Under the pieces are notes generated by a model. That model saw only the letters and a program-made list of their open reading frames with translations. It was not told where the DNA came from and searched no databases. This document shows positions 27,540 through 36,820 of a DNA stretch of 64,000 nt, piece after piece; positions within the stretch are counted from its first letter, which is position 1; each line of letters starts with the position of its first letter. The translations under genes and the position numbers were made by a program. The stretch lies in the NCBI RefSeq assembly GCF_002095535.1, contig NZ_MLJI01000001.1:2221832-2285831 (forward strand), given 5' to 3'. The DNA comes from Pantoea cypripedii. Its GTDB lineage: Bacteria > Pseudomonadota > Gammaproteobacteria > Enterobacterales > Enterobacteriaceae.

Positions 27540-29105
27540 TTATTCGCTTTCGTTGCGTTTCTGGCTTAACCCATATTCGCGCAACTTATTGGCAATGGCG
27601 GTATGCGACACGCCCAATCGCTTCGCCAGCTTACGCGTGCTGGGATAAGAGAGATACAGGCGCGTCAGAATCGAACGCTCGAAACGACTGGTGATCTCAT
27701 CCAGCGTCCCTTCCATCGCCTCTTCTCCCATCGACACATCCAGCGCCTGCTCCGGCAACACGATATCCTGCGGACGTAATTCGTAACCTTCCAGCTGCGT
27801 CAGCGCACGGTACAGCGCATTTTTTAGCTGTCGCACATTGCCCGGCCAACTGTAACGCGTGAGGAAGGCTGTCAGCTGCGGAGAAAGACGCGGACGTGGC
27901 AACCCCTGCTCATCAGCAAAACGGGCGACAAACATTTCGGTGAGCGGCAGGATATCCTGTGGGCGTTCACGCAGCGGTGGCAGATTCAGCGTCAGTACAT
28001 TCAGGCGATAGAACAGGTCTTCACGGAATTCGCCACGTTGTACCAGCTCAATCAGGTTCTTTTGCGTGGCACAAATCACGCGCACATCAACATGCACCTC
28101 ATGCTCTTCACCGACACGACGGAAAGTGCCATCGTTCAGGAAGCGCAACAGCTTGGTCTGCATCCGCGGTGACATCTCACCAATTTCGTCCAGCAGCACC
28201 GAACCGCCATTAGCCTGCTCGAAGAACCCTTTTTTCCCTTCCAGCGCATTAGGATAGGCACCCGCCGCGTGACCAAATAATTCACTTTCCGCCACATCAT
28301 CGGGCAACGAGGCGCAGTTCAGTGCCAGGAAAGGTTTCTTGCCGCGTGCGCTGCGCAAATGACAGGCGCGCGCCAGCATATCTTTACCGGTGCCGGTATC
28401 ACCGACAATCAGCAGCGGTGCATCGTGCATCGCCAGCTTACGCGCCTGATCCAGCACCTGACGCATTTTTGGCGTGACCGCTACGATATGGTCGAATTCC
28501 GACTCATCGGTTACCGTCAGGTTCTGTAGCTGACGGCCCATACGCGCGGTGGATTTCAGGGTGATCATCGCCCCCACCGGCTGATCGCTCTGGCCTTCTT
28601 CTTCAGCGAGGTAAATCGGGCGTGCTTCCAGCAGGAAATCACGTCCCTGAATCACCACGTGCTGCACCTCAGCATCAACCCGATCATTCTCAATCCAGCG
28701 CTGGAAGTTAAAGCCGCTGATCAGCGTCCCTGCGTTCTGGTTGCGGATTTTTTGTTCGTCGAGATTAAACAGATTTTGTGCCGCCGGATTCGCCAGTTCC
28801 ACTTTGCATTTAAGGTCGATGGATAATACCGGTTCCGGCATCGCCACCAGTAACGCGCTCAGCGCCCGGTGTTCACGTTCTGATGGCATGTAAGCCACGG
28901 TGCGTACATCTGTCACGCCAGGTGTACGGCGAATTTCCGCCATCAGTGAGCTGAATGGTTCGAATTCCAGTGCGGAAAAGTTGAGGTAGATGCGCCCGAG
29001 TGGCGCAATTTCAATGCCGCGCAGGTCGATATTGCGGGCAACCAGCAGGTCGAGCAGCTCGCGCGCCAGCCCGATACGGTCCTGGCAGAAAACTTCCAAA
29101 CGCAT
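27540..29105 (-). CDS. tyrR: TyrR, aromatic amino acid transcription regulator
   Basis: 521 residues: N-terminal ACT domain (1 to about 75), PAS domain (about 80-190), AAA+ domain with GDTGTGKDML and the Walker B region LLDEIGEMSP, and C-terminal helix-turn-helix (KLAKRLGVSHTAIANKLREY). The sigma54-contact GAFTGA loop is replaced by GAYPNA, as expected for TyrR, which works with sigma70. It controls synthesis and transport of Tyr, Phe and Trp in E. coli. Minus strand, downstream of ycjXF. Confidence 0.95.
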   Translation of the reverse strand: MRLEVFCQDRIGLARELLDLLVARNIDLRGIEIAPLGRIYLNFSALEFEPFSSLMAEIRRTPGVTDVRTVAYMPSEREHRALSALLVAMPEPVLSIDLKCKVELANPAAQNLFNLDEQKIRNQNAGTLISGFNFQRWIENDRVDAEVQHVVIQGRDFLLEARPIYLAEEEGQSDQPVGAMITLKSTARMGRQLQNLTVTDESEFDHIVAVTPKMRQVLDQARKLAMHDAPLLIVGDTGTGKDMLARACHLRSARGKKPFLALNCASLPDDVAESELFGHAAGAYPNALEGKKGFFEQANGGSVLLDEIGEMSPRMQTKLLRFLNDGTFRRVGEEHEVHVDVRVICATQKNLIELVQRGEFREDLFYRLNVLTLNLPPLRERPQDILPLTEMFVARFADEQGLPRPRLSPQLTAFLTRYSWPGNVRQLKNALYRALTQLEGYELRPQDIVLPEQALDVSMGEEAMEGTLDEITSRFERSILTRLYLSYPSTRKLAKRLGVSHTAIANKLREYGLSQKRNESE

Positions 29106-29272
29106 TGCGATGGCCTTATTCAGGTTTTGATTTTAGTGATAATACGCTAACTTGCGACGCCTCAGAAGGGGCCTGTCAGGAAAAGTTGACAGTATGAAGC
29201 CGACGATTGACAAAAGTGTAACGGAACAACCAATAATAATCCCGTCAAAAATCACAATTAACAAAGAAAATC

Positions 29273-29306
29273 TCACCTTTCACACCTTTTTCAGTGTGAA
29301 AGGTGA
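29273..29306 (-). terminator. 13-bp hairpin after ycjF
   Basis: TCACCTTTCACAC and GTGTGAAAGGTGA pair perfectly around an 8-nt loop, 12 nt past the ycjF stop; on the minus strand it is followed by ATTTTCTTTG. Probable end of the psp-ycjXF transcript. Confidence 0.75.
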
Positions 29307-29317
29307 ACATGGGTTGA

Positions 29318-30391
29318 TTATTTAGCACTCTGCCCTGCTTTGCCCTCGCTTTTGCTGAGGGTTTCTTTCAACTGGCCAATCAGTTCCCGGCGGAAATCAC
29401 CCAGCCGTGGTTTGTCATCTTCCAGCCATGGCAGCGGTCGACACAGCTCCATCGCCTTAATACCCAGGCGCGCCGTGAGCAGACCGGCACCAATCCCCTG
29501 AGCAGCACGGGCAGAAAGGCGCGCGGCAATATCCTGCGATACCCAATCCATGCCCACTTCACGTACCAGCTCGGAAGCGCCGGCAAAGGCCATATTCAGC
29601 AGCACCAGACGAAACAGGCGCAGACGGCTGAAGTAACCCAGTTCGATGCCGTAAAGGGTGGCGATACGGTTCACCAGGCGTAAGTTACGCCAGGCGATAA
29701 ACGCCATATCCACCAGGGCCAGCGGGCTGACGGCAATCATCAGGGTCGCTTCCGCCGCATGACGGCTGATTTCACGCCGGGCCTGACGATCCAGCACCGG
29801 CTGCACCAGTTGCGCATACAGCGTCACTATCTCACGATCGTTATGCGTTTCATGCAACGCGGCATGCCAGCGCTGCAATGCCGGATGCGCCTGATCCAGC
29901 TGCGCCTGCTGTGCCAGTTTTTCACAGAAGGCACGTCCTTTACCGATACCGTGGCTATGCAGTAACTCACGCCCTACATCACGCTCCTCAGCGCGCTGCC
30001 GCAATCGATATAACCGACGCCACTCGCTAATCAGCGCACCCGCCCCGGCGGCGATGATCAAGCCACCGGCAACGCCGCTGCCGAGTGCAAACCAGTCACG
30101 TGTCAGCCAGGCATCGTGCATCCACTGCACTCCCTGAGCCACCACGCTGACGCCAAAAATGCCCAGGCCCGCACCCACCATTTTGCGCCACAGGCTGCGT
30201 TTCGGACGCAGCGCCGCTTCAACCACTTTTTCACCCGCCCCCTCTTCCAGCGGCTCCTCTTCACGGGTGGCGAGAAACGCCACGTCAGTGTCGGCGCTGA
30301 AGGTTTGCGCCGCACGCAGCGGTTTATCTGCTTCGCGATCCAGAGGCCGGGCAAAGTCGATACGCGGTTTTAACGGGGTTTCATCGTTCAT
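29318..30391 (-). CDS. ycjF: YcjF, UPF0283 membrane protein
   Basis: 357 residues with two adjacent membrane helices (about residues 70-120, [18 protein letters not shown] and a following [13 protein letters not shown]) and a soluble C-terminal domain (DUF697-like). The start overlaps the ycjX stop (ATGA), so translation is coupled. Paired with ycjX in most enterobacteria and transcribed with the psp operon. Molecular function unknown. Confidence 0.92.
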   Translation of the reverse strand: MNDETPLKPRIDFARPLDREADKPLRAAQTFSADTDVAFLATREEEPLEEGAGEKVVEAALRPKRSLWRKMVGAGLGIFGVSVVAQGVQWMHDAWLTRDWFALGSGVAGGLIIAAGAGALISEWRRLYRLRQRAEERDVGRELLHSHGIGKGRAFCEKLAQQAQLDQAHPALQRWHAALHETHNDREIVTLYAQLVQPVLDRQARREISRHAAEATLMIAVSPLALVDMAFIAWRNLRLVNRIATLYGIELGYFSRLRLFRLVLLNMAFAGASELVREVGMDWVSQDIAARLSARAAQGIGAGLLTARLGIKAMELCRPLPWLEDDKPRLGDFRRELIGQLKETLSKSEGKAGQSAK

Positions 30392-31773
30392 CGCAACTTA
30401 TCTCCCAACAAAAATTCCAGCGCCGAATCCATACGAATGTGTGGCAACGGACGGTCAACGTCGAGTTGCTGCGGGCGGAATTGTTCAAACTGAAATCCCT
30501 GCTGTTGCCAGAAGGTGTGACCAGGCAGGCGTGGCGGCACTTCGCCGGGATAGAAAGTCAGCGCTTCACCATCGTCGAGACGGTTACCACGCAGCGCGGG
30601 GAGCTTCTCGCCACGATGATCAACCAACCCGCTTTCGGTCGCCTGCACCGAGGCCAGACCAAGACAATCCATGGTGATGCCTTCGAATGCGGCGTTCTGC
30701 CACGCATCCTGCACCAGCTGCTGCAATAACGACACCATATTGGCGTGCTGATCGGCGGTGATGTGATCCGCTTTGGTGGCAGCGAACAGCAACTTGTCGA
30801 TAACCGGCGAAAACAATCGGCGAAATAAGGTGCGCTGGCCGTAATGAAAGCTCTGCATCAGTTGTGTCAACGCCAGACGCATATCGTTAAACGCCTGCGG
30901 TCCGCTGTTCAGCGGTTGCAGGCAGTCGACCAATACAATCTGCCGGTCAAAGCGCAGGAAATAATTTTTATAGAAGCCTTTCACCACATGCTGGCAGTAA
31001 TAATTAAACCGCTGTTGCAGCATGGCGAAATTACTGCCCGCCGGTGCCTGTCGCTGGATATCCTCCACCTGCGGCCACGGAAAAAACTGTAATGCGGGCG
31101 CGCCAGCCATATCACCCGGCAACACAAAACGCCCCGGCTGAATAAAATGCAGACCCTCAGCTTTGCATTGATGCAGATATTCGGTCCAGGCGGCGGCGAT
31201 GGCGGCCAGACGGTTTTCATCGGCCTGGGCATAAGGATCGAGATCGGCACACAGGCTGCGCCAGCGCTGTGCCCATTCGGCGCGATCGCCCTGCAACAAT
31301 CCGAGCATCTGCCGCGACCAGCCAGCATAATCCTGCGCCAGCATCGGTAAATCGAGCAGCCATTCGCCGGGATAATCGACAATTTCCAGATACAACGTGG
31401 CGGTGTCTTTGAAGTGACGCAGCAGCGATTCATCCGGGCGATAGCGTAACGCCAACCGCATTTCACTGACGCCGCGCGTCGGTGTGGGCCAGCTGGGCGG
31501 CACACCATAAAGTTGGGCCAGACCTTCGTCATAGGTAAAACGTGGCGTACCCAGTTCGCGTTGTGGCACACGTTTGACGCCGAGCAGACGCTCCTCACGC
31601 ACCACAGAAAACAGCGGCAAACGAGAGCCGCTGTGGACATTCAGGAGCTGATTAACCAGTGAGGTGATAAAGGCCGTTTTGCCACTGCGGCTCAGGCCCG
31701 TCACGGCAAGGCGCAGGTGACGGTCAACTCCCCGATTCACCAGCGCCATCAATTCATTTTGCAGTCTTTTCAT
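30388..31773 (-). CDS. ycjX: YcjX, DUF463 P-loop protein
   Basis: 461 residues with an N-terminal nucleotide-binding loop [10 protein letters not shown] (about residues 24-33) and a GTPase-like fold with DYPGEW in the switch II position. Its start lies inside the last 20 nt of pspD, and its stop overlaps ycjF. In E. coli it is part of the PspF regulon. Exact role unknown; an envelope-stress function is inferred from context. Confidence 0.92.
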   Translation of the reverse strand: MKRLQNELMALVNRGVDRHLRLAVTGLSRSGKTAFITSLVNQLLNVHSGSRLPLFSVVREERLLGVKRVPQRELGTPRFTYDEGLAQLYGVPPSWPTPTRGVSEMRLALRYRPDESLLRHFKDTATLYLEIVDYPGEWLLDLPMLAQDYAGWSRQMLGLLQGDRAEWAQRWRSLCADLDPYAQADENRLAAIAAAWTEYLHQCKAEGLHFIQPGRFVLPGDMAGAPALQFFPWPQVEDIQRQAPAGSNFAMLQQRFNYYCQHVVKGFYKNYFLRFDRQIVLVDCLQPLNSGPQAFNDMRLALTQLMQSFHYGQRTLFRRLFSPVIDKLLFAATKADHITADQHANMVSLLQQLVQDAWQNAAFEGITMDCLGLASVQATESGLVDHRGEKLPALRGNRLDDGEALTFYPGEVPPRLPGHTFWQQQGFQFEQFRPQQLDVDRPLPHIRMDSALEFLLGDKLR

Positions 31774-32002
31774 CGTTCTCCCTGATGAAACGCGCCGACA
31801 GGCGACTAAACACCTTCGTCAGCAACGGTTCCAGCGCAAACGCCAGTAACAACTTTAACGGACGCCGCGCCACCGATTTCACTGCCCAGCCAGCAAGGCC
31901 GCCAGGGGCGTAAGTGACTGCACTGATGATGATAAATTTTCCCGCCGACTTCAACGCAGGTGCTGCGCGGCGACGCAGAGTTGTAAAACGTTGGGCGGAC
32001 AA
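31754..32002 (-). CDS. pspD: Phage shock protein PspD
   Basis: 82-residue membrane-associated protein. The core PGGLAGWAVKSVARRPLKLL is nearly the E. coli PspD core (73 residues there). It uses a TTG start, with GGAGG 6 nt before it; no ATG or GTG fits. Overlaps ycjX by 20 nt. Confidence 0.88.
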   Translation of the reverse strand: MSAQRFTTLRRRAAPALKSAGKFIIISAVTYAPGGLAGWAVKSVARRPLKLLLAFALEPLLTKVFSRLSARFIRENDEKTAK

Positions 32003-32017
32003 GGCAACCTCCGGCGA

Positions 32018-32377
32018 TTAAATTTGACGAAAACGGCTACGCACACTGAACGTTTCCGAGGTGACGTAGCGCTCAATATCACGCACATGACGTTCATCGA
32101 CCTGTAGCGCTGCATCCAGTTGATCCAGCAACTCGCTGGCGCTGGGTTTATGTACGTCCGGCGCATCATCCGGTTTCACATCCAGCACGAAGCCGAGGAT
32201 AAAATAGATGATCACCGTAAAGGCGAACAGACCAAAAAACAGCGACAGCACCACAATCACCCGTAACAGCGTGACCGGAATATCCAGATATTCCGCCAGG
32301 CCAGCACAGACGCCGCGCACCTTACCTTGCTGCGGGATGCGCCATAGCTTCCGCCCTTTCAGGCTTCCTCCGCTCAT
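32018..32377 (-). CDS. pspC: Phage shock protein PspC
   Basis: 119-residue inner-membrane sensor that, with PspB, responds to membrane damage and pulls PspA away from PspF. PspC domain near residues 10-65 (GKVRGVCAGLAEYLDIPVTL) and a membrane helix after it. Its ATG overlaps the pspB stop (ATGA). Confidence 0.95.
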   Translation of the reverse strand: MSGGSLKGRKLWRIPQQGKVRGVCAGLAEYLDIPVTLLRVIVVLSLFFGLFAFTVIIYFILGFVLDVKPDDAPDVHKPSASELLDQLDAALQVDERHVRDIERYVTSETFSVRSRFRQI

Positions 32378-32601
32378 GGTTGCCTCCAGTTCGGGTGTTC
32401 GGCATCAAGAATCGCTTCCAGCGCTTCGACACGCTCGCGCATCCGGCGAGCATCCTGAGTCATCTGTTGCAGACGTTGCATATCGTTCGATGAAAGCTCT
32501 GCACCGCCGTTGCGTTTGTTGCTGTAGTGGAGCCATAACCAAATCGGTGCAACAAATAGCACGAAGATGGTCAGCGGTATGGCCAGAAAAAGTGCGCTCA
32601 T
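32374..32601 (-). CDS. pspB: Phage shock protein PspB
   Basis: 75 residues: N-terminal membrane helix (AIPLTIFVLFVAPIWLWLHY) followed by a cytoplasmic coiled-coil tail. Partner of PspC. GGAGAGTCA ribosome site before the ATG. Confidence 0.95.
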   Translation of the reverse strand: MSALFLAIPLTIFVLFVAPIWLWLHYSNKRNGGAELSSNDMQRLQQMTQDARRMRERVEALEAILDAEHPNWRQP

Positions 32602-32643
32602 TGACTCTCCTTAATCATTTAACCCGTAACTGGTTCAGCACCA

Positions 32644-33309
32644 TTATTCGCTGCGATTCATTTTGGCTTTCAGGGCCGCCAACTGCTGGCTGATTTCATC
32701 ATCGGCTTTCAGCTCGGTGAACTCCTGATCGAGGCTTTTCGGTTTGCCAAAACGCTGGCTTTCCGCTTCTGCTTCCATGTGATCGATACGGCGTTCAAAC
32801 GATTCGAAGCGTGCCATCGCATCATTCAGTTTATTGCTGTCGAGTTGACGACGAACATCGCGTGATGAAGAGGCTGCCTGGTGACGCAGCGTCAACGCCT
32901 GCTGACGGGCACGGGTTTCGCTGAGTTTTTTCTCCAGCTCACCAATTTCCCCTTTCATACGTTCCAGCGTCTCTTCCACCTGTGACACTTCCTGTTGCAG
33001 CGCAGCGATCAAATCGGTCAGTTTCTGTTTTTCAATCAGTGCCGCGCGCGCCAGGTCATCTTTATCTTTGCGCAAAGCCAGTTCGGCTTTTTCCTGCCAT
33101 TCAGCCTGCTGAATATCGGCCTGCTCAATACGGCGCAGCAATTGTTTCTTTTCGGCCAGAGCACGGGCCGAGGTGGAGCGCACTTCCACCAGCGTGTCTT
33201 CCATTTCCTGAATCATCAGGCGTACCAGTTTCTGCGGATCTTCGGCGCGCTCCAGCAGAGAGTTGATATTAGCGTTCACGATGTCGGCGAAACGAGAAAA
33301 AATACCCAT
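32644..33309 (-). CDS. pspA: Phage shock protein PspA
   Basis: 221-residue ESCRT-III/Vipp-like coiled-coil protein (E. coli 222). It binds and inhibits PspF, and under stress polymerises on the inner membrane to preserve proton-motive force. N-terminal amphipathic helix [20 protein letters not shown]. First gene of pspABCD-ycjXF, behind a sigma54 promoter. Confidence 0.97.
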   Translation of the reverse strand: MGIFSRFADIVNANINSLLERAEDPQKLVRLMIQEMEDTLVEVRSTSARALAEKKQLLRRIEQADIQQAEWQEKAELALRKDKDDLARAALIEKQKLTDLIAALQQEVSQVEETLERMKGEIGELEKKLSETRARQQALTLRHQAASSSRDVRRQLDSNKLNDAMARFESFERRIDHMEAEAESQRFGKPKSLDQEFTELKADDEISQQLAALKAKMNRSE

Positions 33310-33359
33310 AATGATGTTCCTCAGAGTGTAATGTGGTTGCGTAAGACGCTCATCACTAA

Positions 33360-33376
33360 TACAAAAGGCGTGCCAG
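33360..33376 (-). promoter_or_regulatory. Sigma54 promoter of the psp operon
   Basis: On the minus strand CTGGCACGCCTTTTGTA carries the -24 element TGGCACG, four bases, and the -12 element TTGTA (consensus TTGCW). It lies 51 nt before the pspA start. PspF is encoded divergently next to it. Confidence 0.9.
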
Positions 33377-33472
33377 TTTTTAACTGTATGAATTTATTGA
33401 CCTTGATTGTTTTACATCCTGCCAGCATTCGCATAAGGTAGTGAAATTGATTAACTGATGGTGAAATTCATC

Positions 33473-34459
33473 ATGGCAAATGGTAACGACAACCTGCTAG
33501 GCGAATCCAACAACTTTCTTGAAGTGCTGGAACAGGTTTCGCGGCTCGCTCCACTGGAAAAACCGGTGCTGGTGATTGGCGAACGCGGTACCGGTAAGGA
33601 GTTGATTGCCAGCCGTTTACATTATTTATCCGATCGCTGGCAAGGTCCGTTCATCTCCCTTAACTGCGCTGCATTGAATGAAAATCTGCTCGATTCTGAA
33701 TTGTTCGGCCATGAAGCCGGTGCCTTTACCGGTGCGCAGAAACGCCATCTCGGTCGTTTTGAACGCGCCGATGGCGGCACGCTGTTTCTCGATGAATTGG
33801 CGACTGCGCCGATGCTGGTGCAGGAGAAGTTGCTGCGCGTGATTGAATATGGGCAGCTGGAGCGCGTCGGCGGCAACCAGTCACTACAGGTCAATGTCCG
33901 TCTGGTGTGCGCCACCAATGAAGATCTGCCCGCGCTGGCAGCGGAAGGCAAATTCCGTGCGGACCTGCTCGATCGTCTCGCCTTTGACGTCGTACAGCTG
34001 CCACCGCTACGCGAGCGCCGCAGTGATATCCTGGTGATGGCAGAACATTTTGCCATTCAGATGTGCCGCGAATTGGGTTTGCCGCTGTTCCCCGGTTTCA
34101 GCGAACAGGCGCAACAGACGTTGTTGCACTACAACTGGCCGGGAAATGTGCGTGAACTGAAAAACGTGGTGGAGCGCTCGGTGTATCGCCATCACAGCAT
34201 TGAGGAGCCGCTGGATAACATCATTATCAATCCGTTTGCACCGCGCAGCGCGCCGGTTCCGGTGACGGCCAGTAGCGAAAATAGCCAGCCCGCTCTGCCA
34301 CTCGATCTGCGCCAGTGGCAGAACCAGCAGGAACGTCAGCTGGTGGAACGCAGCCTGGCGGAGGCGAAATATAACCAGCGCCGGGCGGCAGATTTACTGG
34401 GGGTTACCTATCATCAACTGCGGGCAATGATGAAAAAGCATGGGGTTGAAATTAATTAA
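33473..34459 (+). CDS. pspF: PspF, sigma54 enhancer-binding activator of psp
   Basis: 328 residues: AAA+ domain with Walker A GERGTGKE, the sigma54-contact loop GAFTGA (in GHEAGAFTGAQ) and sensor motifs, then a C-terminal Fis-type HTH (RAADLLGVTYHQLRAMMKK). There is no N-terminal receiver; control is by PspA. The start at 33473 (MANGNDNLLG) aligns with E. coli PspF; the ATG at 33458 adds five residues. Confidence 0.95.
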   Translation: MANGNDNLLGESNNFLEVLEQVSRLAPLEKPVLVIGERGTGKELIASRLHYLSDRWQGPFISLNCAALNENLLDSELFGHEAGAFTGAQKRHLGRFERADGGTLFLDELATAPMLVQEKLLRVIEYGQLERVGGNQSLQVNVRLVCATNEDLPALAAEGKFRADLLDRLAFDVVQLPPLRERRSDILVMAEHFAIQMCRELGLPLFPGFSEQAQQTLLHYNWPGNVRELKNVVERSVYRHHSIEEPLDNIIINPFAPRSAPVPVTASSENSQPALPLDLRQWQNQQERQLVERSLAEAKYNQRRAADLLGVTYHQLRAMMKKHGVEIN

Positions 34460-34528
34460 ATAATAATTAAATCAACATGCTAATTAAATTCGCGAGGCCC
34501 TGAAAGTGAAAGATAAACAATGATTTAA

Positions 34529-34546
34529 GCGCCCGACGCAGGGCGC
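34529..34546. terminator. Short hairpin after pspF
   Basis: GCGCCC / GGGCGC with loop GACGCA. Only ATTAT follows on the plus strand and TTAAATCATTG on the minus strand, so a weak terminator for either flanking gene. Confidence 0.5.
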
Positions 34547-34577
34547 ATTATCATCATTGCCGGAATGCTTCCGAAGT

Positions 34578-34694
34578 TTAGTTAATATCGTATATCTCGT
34601 ATTTTTTCAGCTTCCGTCTGATATAGCGAATCTCAAATCCCAGAACGGTAACAGCAATAACAAGCATCCCCACTACAACACTCAGTACAATCAT
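34578..34694 (-). CDS. 38-residue single-span membrane protein, unrecognised
   Basis: ATG at 34692-34694 with AAGGA 6 nt upstream. Encodes MIVLSVVVGMLVIAVTVLGF (one membrane helix) followed by a charged tail rich in Arg, Lys, Tyr and Ile that ends KKYEIYDIN. Short hydrophobic start plus positive tail predicts an inner-membrane protein with cytoplasmic C-terminus. It lies between pspF and a RyhB gene. I do not recognise the family. The topology resembles small stress-induced membrane proteins, but that is only a resemblance. Confidence 0.65.
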   Translation of the reverse strand: MIVLSVVVGMLVIAVTVLGFEIRYIRRKLKKYEIYDIN

Positions 34695-34808
34695 AAGTCA
34701 TCCTTGTCTTAACGAAATTACCCAAGCAAATTGTAACCTACCGTTACTATCAGTAGCTATCAAATTCACAATTCAAGTGATGAGAGTTTACCGCACGATT
34801 TTTCGAAA

Positions 34809-34914
34809 TAGTTTGCGTTGTAGCAAGGCGGCAAGGGAGTGAGTCCCTGGGAGCATACATAAGTATGTGACCAGGGTGAGCGAGTGCAGCCAACACAGCT
34901 ACAACGCAAAGTAT
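34809..34914. repeat. ERIC (enterobacterial repetitive intergenic consensus) element
   Basis: About 106 nt with perfect 13-bp terminal inverted repeats TTTGCGTTGTAGC (34812-34824) and GCTACAACGCAAA (34898-34910). The centre, GTGAGTCCCTGGGAGCATAC then AAGTATGTGACCAGGGTGAG, matches both classical ERIC primer sequences with a few differences. Somewhat shorter than the usual 126-127 bp. It ends 4 nt from the RyhB terminator. Confidence 0.88.
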
Positions 34915-34918
34915 GAAG

Positions 34919-35008
34919 AAAAAAAAGCCCGCAATAAGCGGGCAACAAATACTGGAAGCAATGTGAGCAATGTCGTGCTCTTCTTCGGTAGAGCCACCGT
35001 CGAAGCGC
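34919..35008 (-). ncRNA. ryhB: RyhB-type iron-responsive sRNA
   Basis: About 90 nt on the minus strand, the E. coli RyhB length. The core at 34948-34979 (minus-strand AGCACGACATTGCTCACATT then GCTTCCAGTATT) is identical to the target-pairing core of E. coli RyhB as I recall it. A different 5' stem-loop precedes it, and a terminator follows (GCCCGC-TTATT-GCGGGC then eight T). A Fur box overlaps the promoter just upstream. RyhB pairs via Hfq with mRNAs of iron-using proteins when iron is low. In E. coli ryhB is at an unrelated locus (yhhX-yhhY). Confidence 0.92.
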
Positions 35009-35013
35009 AGAAG

Positions 35014-35036
35014 AATAATAATCATTCTTATTATCA
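35014..35036. promoter_or_regulatory. Fur box of the RyhB gene
   Basis: Minus strand reads TGATAATAAGAATGATTATT, containing the Fur hexamers GATAAT and GATTAT. It ends 6 nt before the inferred RNA 5' end and closely resembles the Fur-bound promoter of E. coli ryhB. Confidence 0.85.
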
Positions 35037-35195
35037 TCTGTAAACCCCTAATTGAGAATTTTTCTCATCTCCACACTAACGTTGTGATTACCCCACCCTC
35101 AGTTTGCTGAAAAAGACACCAGAACTGTCCTTAATTTGGGGAGTGCCCAGCGTTTGCGATACACTCTCGCTATTGCCTCAGAATCGTTGAGTTCT

Positions 35196-36818
35196 ATGCC
35201 AAAATTATTCCCCACGCTGTTGCTTGGTCTCAGCGTATTGAGTGCGTCTGCATGGGCGCTGCCTGCGAACGATATTCGCCACACTGGCTTCGTTTATTGC
35301 GTCAACGGCACGGTGAATACCTTCAATCCGCAGCTGGCCAGCAGCGGGTTAGTGGTCGATACCCTTGCCGCGCAGCTTTACGATCGCCTGCTGGATGTCG
35401 ATCCCTATACCTATCGCCTGATACCCGACCTGGCGCAAAGCTGGGAAGTGCGGGATAACGGCGCGACGTATCGCTTCCACCTGCGTAAAGATGTGGCCTT
35501 TCAGCACACCAACTGGTTTACGCCGACACGGAAAATGAATGCCGACGATGTGGTGTTCAGCTTTGCCCGCATGTTTGATCGCCAGCATCCGTGGCATAAC
35601 GTTAACGGTGGCAGCTACCCTTATTTTGATAGCCTGCAATTTGCCGACTCGGTGCAAAGCGTGAAAAAGCTCGATGACGATACCGTCGAGATTCGCCTGA
35701 ACAGTCCGGATGCCTCGTTTCTGTGGCATCTCGCCACCCATTACGCGCCGGTGCTCTCCAAAGAATATGCCGATCAACTGACGGCCAAAGGTCAGCAGGA
35801 AAGACTGGATCGGGAACCCGTTGGCACTGGCCCATTCCAGCTCAGCGAATACCGCACCGGGCAATATCTGCGCCTGGCGCGCAACCCGCAATACTGGCGC
35901 GGGGTGCCGCGTCTCCAGCAGGTGGTGATCGATCTTGGCGTCGGCGGCACCGGTCGCCTGTCGAAATTACTGACCGGCGAATGCGACGTGCTGGCGTATC
36001 CAGCCGCCAGCCAGCTCAGTATTCTGCGTGACGACCCACGTTTACGGATGACGTTGCGTCCCGGCATGAATATCGCTTATCTGGCCTTTAACACCCGCAA
36101 GCCACCGCTGGATCGCCCCGAAGTACGGCACGCGCTGGCGCTGGCGATTAACAATGAACGTCTGATGGAGTCGATTTATTACGGCACCGCAGAAACCGCC
36201 GCGTCGATCCTGCCGCGCGCCTCGTGGGCATATGATAATGAAGCGCGCGTAACAGAATATAACCCGGCCAAATCGCGGGAAGCATTGAAGGCACTCGGCG
36301 TGGAGGATCTGCATTTGCGTCTGGTGGTGCCCACCGCGTCGCAGTCGTGGAACCCCAGCCCGTTGAAAACCGCCGAGTTGTTACAGGCCGATCTGGCGCA
36401 GGTCGGGGTGCGCGTCACCATCGTCCCGGTGGAGGGCCGTTTTCAGGAAGCACAGCTGATGGCGATGAACCATGATATTACCCTCACCGGCTGGGCCACC
36501 GACAGTAACGACCCCGACAGCTTCTTCCGTCCGCTCCTGAGCTGCGCGGCGATTCGCTCGCAAACCAATTACGCGCACTGGTGCTCACCCGCCTTCGATG
36601 AGGTGCTGCAACAAGCGCTGCTGTCACAGCAGCTTGCGGCGCGCATTGAGAGTTACGATACGGCGCAGCAGATGCTGGCACAGGAGCTGCCGGTGCTGCC
36701 ACTGGCCTCCTCACTGCGGTTACAGGCTTATCGCCACGATATTAAAGGCCTGGTGCTGAGTCCGTTTGGTAACGCCTCATTCGCAGGCGTTTATCGTGAT
36801 GAAAGCAGCGAGGAATAA
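35196..36818 (+). CDS. sapA: SapA periplasmic peptide-binding protein
   Basis: 540-residue binding protein of the Sap ABC transporter. Signal peptide [20 protein letters not shown] ending at ALA-type site; family 5 body with [20 protein letters not shown]. The ATG at 35196 is chosen since the longer reading (35136) lacks a signal peptide at its start. In Salmonella and Haemophilus it binds antimicrobial peptides or haem; the E. coli sapBCDF part has been linked to putrescine export. Confidence 0.94.
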   Translation: MPKLFPTLLLGLSVLSASAWALPANDIRHTGFVYCVNGTVNTFNPQLASSGLVVDTLAAQLYDRLLDVDPYTYRLIPDLAQSWEVRDNGATYRFHLRKDVAFQHTNWFTPTRKMNADDVVFSFARMFDRQHPWHNVNGGSYPYFDSLQFADSVQSVKKLDDDTVEIRLNSPDASFLWHLATHYAPVLSKEYADQLTAKGQQERLDREPVGTGPFQLSEYRTGQYLRLARNPQYWRGVPRLQQVVIDLGVGGTGRLSKLLTGECDVLAYPAASQLSILRDDPRLRMTLRPGMNIAYLAFNTRKPPLDRPEVRHALALAINNERLMESIYYGTAETAASILPRASWAYDNEARVTEYNPAKSREALKALGVEDLHLRLVVPTASQSWNPSPLKTAELLQADLAQVGVRVTIVPVEGRFQEAQLMAMNHDITLTGWATDSNDPDSFFRPLLSCAAIRSQTNYAHWCSPAFDEVLQQALLSQQLAARIESYDTAQQMLAQELPVLPLASSLRLQAYRHDIKGLVLSPFGNASFAGVYRDESSEE

Positions 36819-36820
36819 GC

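Noticed and set aside
34725..34740. Second Ter-like sequence AGCAAATTGTAACCTA
   Set aside because: Four mismatches to the Ter core AGnATGTTGTAACTAA, including the central TG; the match is probably chance.
34750..35037. 95-residue minus-strand ORF starting MIIRMIIILLRFDGG
   Set aside because: It reads through the RyhB promoter, the sRNA, its terminator and the ERIC element. The amino-acid pattern comes from the Fur box and T tract.
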